Notes under the pieces: generated by a model | Told to the model about the DNA's origin: nothing | The model's input: only the letters and a program-made list of their open reading frames with translations | Databases searched by the model: none | Assembly: GCA_023389045.1 (NCBI GenBank) | Contig: JAEWEZ010000161.1 | Location: 1 to 23,884, forward strand | Source: Actinomycetes bacterium | GTDB taxonomy: Bacteria > Actinomycetota > Actinomycetes > Actinomycetales > Dermabacteraceae | Reading direction: 5' to 3' | DNA: 23,884 bases | Translations under genes and position numbers: made by a program | In this document: positions 22,018 through 23,884 of the stretch, piece by piece | Position numbering within the stretch: the stretch's first letter is position 1 | Layout of the letters: each line of letters starts with the position of its first letter

Positions 22018-23355
22018 ATGTCCTCCTCCCCTCGCGAGGTCCGCCGCGCCGTGGACCGCGACATTTTGCGTCTTGCCCTGCCAAGTCTGGGCGCACTCGT
22101 CGCACAGCCCCTGTTCGTGATGGTGGATTCCGCTTTTGTGGCGCGGGTAAGCACGACGGCGCTTGCGGGCCTTGGGCTCGCCTCGATTGTGCTGACCACG
22201 GTGGTCGCGCTGACTGTTTTCCTCGCCTACTCCACGACTGCTGCGGTCTCTCGCGCTTTCGGCGCGCAGCGAGTACGGGAAGCGGTTGCGCACGGGGTGG
22301 ATGCCTGCTGGCTGGCGCTCATCATCGGTGTCTCCTCGCTCGTGGTGATGCTTCTGATCGGCGATCCGGTGCTGCGCCTGTTTGGGCCGACGCCGGCGGT
22401 TCTTGAGCAGGCCCGTATCTACCTGCATATCAGCGTTTTCGGGTTACCGGCCACCCTTGCCGTGCAGGCTGCGACGGGTCTGGTGCGCGGTCTCCAAAAG
22501 GCGATGATCCCGCTGGTCGTGGCGGTCTGCGGGGCCGCTGTCAATATCCCCTTGAATGCCGTTCTGATCTTCTCCTTCGAGCTGGGGATCGCAGGCAGCG
22601 CCATCGGCACGATCATCGCCGAATGGGGGATGGCCATCGCCCTGCTCATCCTGGTGGCGCGGGGCGCGCGGCGGCATGGCGTGAGCCTGTGGCCTCAGCT
22701 GGGGCAGGTCGCTTCGGCCGGGCGCGCCGCGGTTCCGATGTTTGTGCGCACCGTCGGTTTGCGGGTGGTGATGCTGACGGCCACCTGGGTGGCAACGGGC
22801 CTGGGTGAAGTGCAGCTTGCCGCGCATCAGCTCGCGATGACGGTCTTCGGTCTCTTCTCCCTGGCTTTGGATGCGATGGCGATTGCAGGCCAGGCGCTGA
22901 CCGGCCGTTATCTCGGTGCCTCCGATACCGAGACGGTGCATCGCGTCACGCGCCGCCTCACGATCTGGGCGGTGGGCGGCGGCACCGTGACGGGCCTACT
23001 CTGCCTGCTCACGGCGTATGTGGCGCCTGCCCTGTTTACCCCTGATCCGGCGGTGCAGGAGAGCCTGCGGGTGGCGCTGTGGGTGCTGGTGGCCTGCCAG
23101 ATTCTCGCCGGGTATGTGTTCGTTCTCGACGGGGTGTTGATGGGCGCGGGCGATGCGCCGTACCTGGCGAAGGCGCAGACGGTGGTGGCGCTCGTGATCG
23201 TTCCGCTGACCGTCGCGACCCGTTTCCTGGGCCTGGAGGGCCCGGTGGCGCTCGGGGTGCTCTGGGCGGCGTGCATGTTTGCCTTCATGGCGGCGCGCGC
23301 TATCGCGCTGTGGTGGAGGGTGCGCACCGACGATTGGATGCGGATCGGCGCCTGA
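22018..23355 (+). CDS. MATE-family multidrug/toxin efflux protein (DinF-like)
   Basis: A 445-residue inner-membrane antiporter of the MATE family, which expels cationic compounds using a proton or sodium gradient. Twelve hydrophobic segments form two similar halves. The first starts with DRDILRLALPSLGALVAQPLFVMVDSAFVAR, the standard opening of DinF-type MATE proteins, and continues with YSTTAAVSRAFGAQR and GLVRGLQKAMIPL. The second half has QLAAHQLAMTVFGLFSLALDAMAIAGQALTGRYLGA, the mirrored motif. Start ATG 22018 is chosen because of the -10 element directly upstream. It is divergent from the histidine kinase gene, with only 115 bp between start codons, so the two promoters lie back to back. 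It converges on the MFS gene. The substrate is unknown. Confidence 0.94.
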   Translation: MSSSPREVRRAVDRDILRLALPSLGALVAQPLFVMVDSAFVARVSTTALAGLGLASIVLTTVVALTVFLAYSTTAAVSRAFGAQRVREAVAHGVDACWLALIIGVSSLVVMLLIGDPVLRLFGPTPAVLEQARIYLHISVFGLPATLAVQAATGLVRGLQKAMIPLVVAVCGAAVNIPLNAVLIFSFELGIAGSAIGTIIAEWGMAIALLILVARGARRHGVSLWPQLGQVASAGRAAVPMFVRTVGLRVVMLTATWVATGLGEVQLAAHQLAMTVFGLFSLALDAMAIAGQALTGRYLGASDTETVHRVTRRLTIWAVGGGTVTGLLCLLTAYVAPALFTPDPAVQESLRVALWVLVACQILAGYVFVLDGVLMGAGDAPYLAKAQTVVALVIVPLTVATRFLGLEGPVALGVLWAACMFAFMAARAIALWWRVRTDDWMRIGA

Positions 23356-23453
23356 GAGCCGGGGAGCTCAGGGGCCGACGACGCACCGCCGCCCGCGCCC
23401 TTCACGGCTGCTCAGCCCTGCTCAACAGCACCGCCCCAGAGGCGAGCATCGGC

Positions 23454-23884
23454 TTAGAAGCTGTGGCCCGTCGTCGCCTTTTCCCGTTGCCGGTCGATCA
23501 CACTAACCCCGAGCGCAACCACCGTCATCGCCATGATGACTGCCATCGCGATGATGAACGTTTCGGACCAATCCTGCCCGTTTTCGGTGAGCGCGAAGAC
23601 GATCCCGGGGATGAGAGCGGTGCCGATCGCGGCACCCATCCGCTGCCCAAGCTGCAGGATTCCCCCGGCCACCCCGCCGTAGCGGGGATCGACCGAGGCC
23701 AGAGTGAGGGTCTGGTTCGGGGAGATCGTCATGCCCTGGCTAAGCCCCATCAGGGCGAGCGGCAGGGCGAGGATCCAGTACGGAAGCGCCCCGGATTCCA
23801 CCGGCAGGGAAAGCAGCACGGTGCCGAGCAGCGCCACCAGGGCGATGCAGAAACCGGCGATGACGAGTCGCCGCCCGAAGCGAA
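23454..23884 (-). CDS. MFS exporter (DHA2-type), C-terminal part
   Basis: Partial: the coding frame continues out of the right edge of the window. The visible 143 or so residues, ending at TAA (23454-23456), contain the last membrane segments of a major facilitator transporter. The stretch GLSQGMTISPNQTLTLASVD, then GGVAGGILQLGQRMGAAIG, is typical of the 14-segment DHA2 drug:proton exporters of actinobacteria. The final membrane segment (FIIAMAVIMAMTVVALGVSVI) is followed by a short basic/Thr tail. The gene converges on the MATE gene. The 98-bp gap between them shows no clear terminator. Confidence 0.85.
   Translation of the reverse strand, partial: RFGRRLVIAGFCIALVALLGTVLLSLPVESGALPYWILALPLALMGLSQGMTISPNQTLTLASVDPRYGGVAGGILQLGQRMGAAIGTALIPGIVFALTENGQDWSETFIIAMAVIMAMTVVALGVSVIDRQREKATTGHSF

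Noticed and set aside
20175..22406. A 743-codon plus-strand open frame opposite the kinase gene
   Set aside because: It shows no recognisable domains, runs across the kinase gene and into the MATE gene in another phase, and its composition is that of antisense high-GC sequence.

Overview
The window is high-GC DNA with actinobacterial features: long GC-rich genes, many GTG starts, several start codons placed 6-7 nt after a -10-like hexamer (leaderless mRNAs), and a DnaX with a very long Pro/Gly/Gln-rich tail. A Micrococcales-type actinomycete, for example near Dermabacteraceae, is my best guess from gene style. No marker in the window fixes the genus.

Layout. 1-656: the 3' end of a GH125-type alpha-mannosidase gene, overlapped by a GyrI-like effector-binding protein gene. 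711-1841: a relatively AT-rich acyltransferase-3 membrane protein gene. 1861-4947 (minus): dnaX. 5164-6133 (minus): two overlapping genes for unrecognised membrane proteins. 6368-6453 (minus): the SRP RNA gene ffs, with an unusual apical loop. 6791-8362: an AGCS sodium:alanine-type symporter. 8515-10875 (minus): an MMPL/RND exporter. 11188-12753: a PLP-dependent group II decarboxylase. 12797-14581 (minus): an unrecognised helical-repeat protein. 14839-17830: a tightly coupled pair, a SIMIBI-like P-loop NTPase followed by an ABC-exporter-like protein whose nucleotide-binding domain has lost almost every catalytic motif. 17831-18750: a gene-free, repeat-packed convergent region. 18751-21902 (minus): histidine kinase, response regulator and a small exported protein ending in poly-aspartate. 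22018-23355: a MATE efflux protein. 23454-23884 (minus): the C-terminal part of an MFS exporter.

How things may work together. The kinase, regulator and poly-Asp protein lie in one orientation and look like a sensor with an exported output. The inverted repeat ATGAGAG-N2-CTCTCAT lies upstream of the poly-Asp gene and recurs upstream of the NTPase/pseudo-ABC operon, so the two units may share a regulator (inference). The NTPase/pseudo-ABC pair is the best candidate for an undescribed system: an intact P-loop enzyme coupled to an export-type membrane protein that appears unable to bind ATP in the usual way. The remaining genes are housekeeping (dnaX, ffs), transport, or metabolism with no obvious link to one another.
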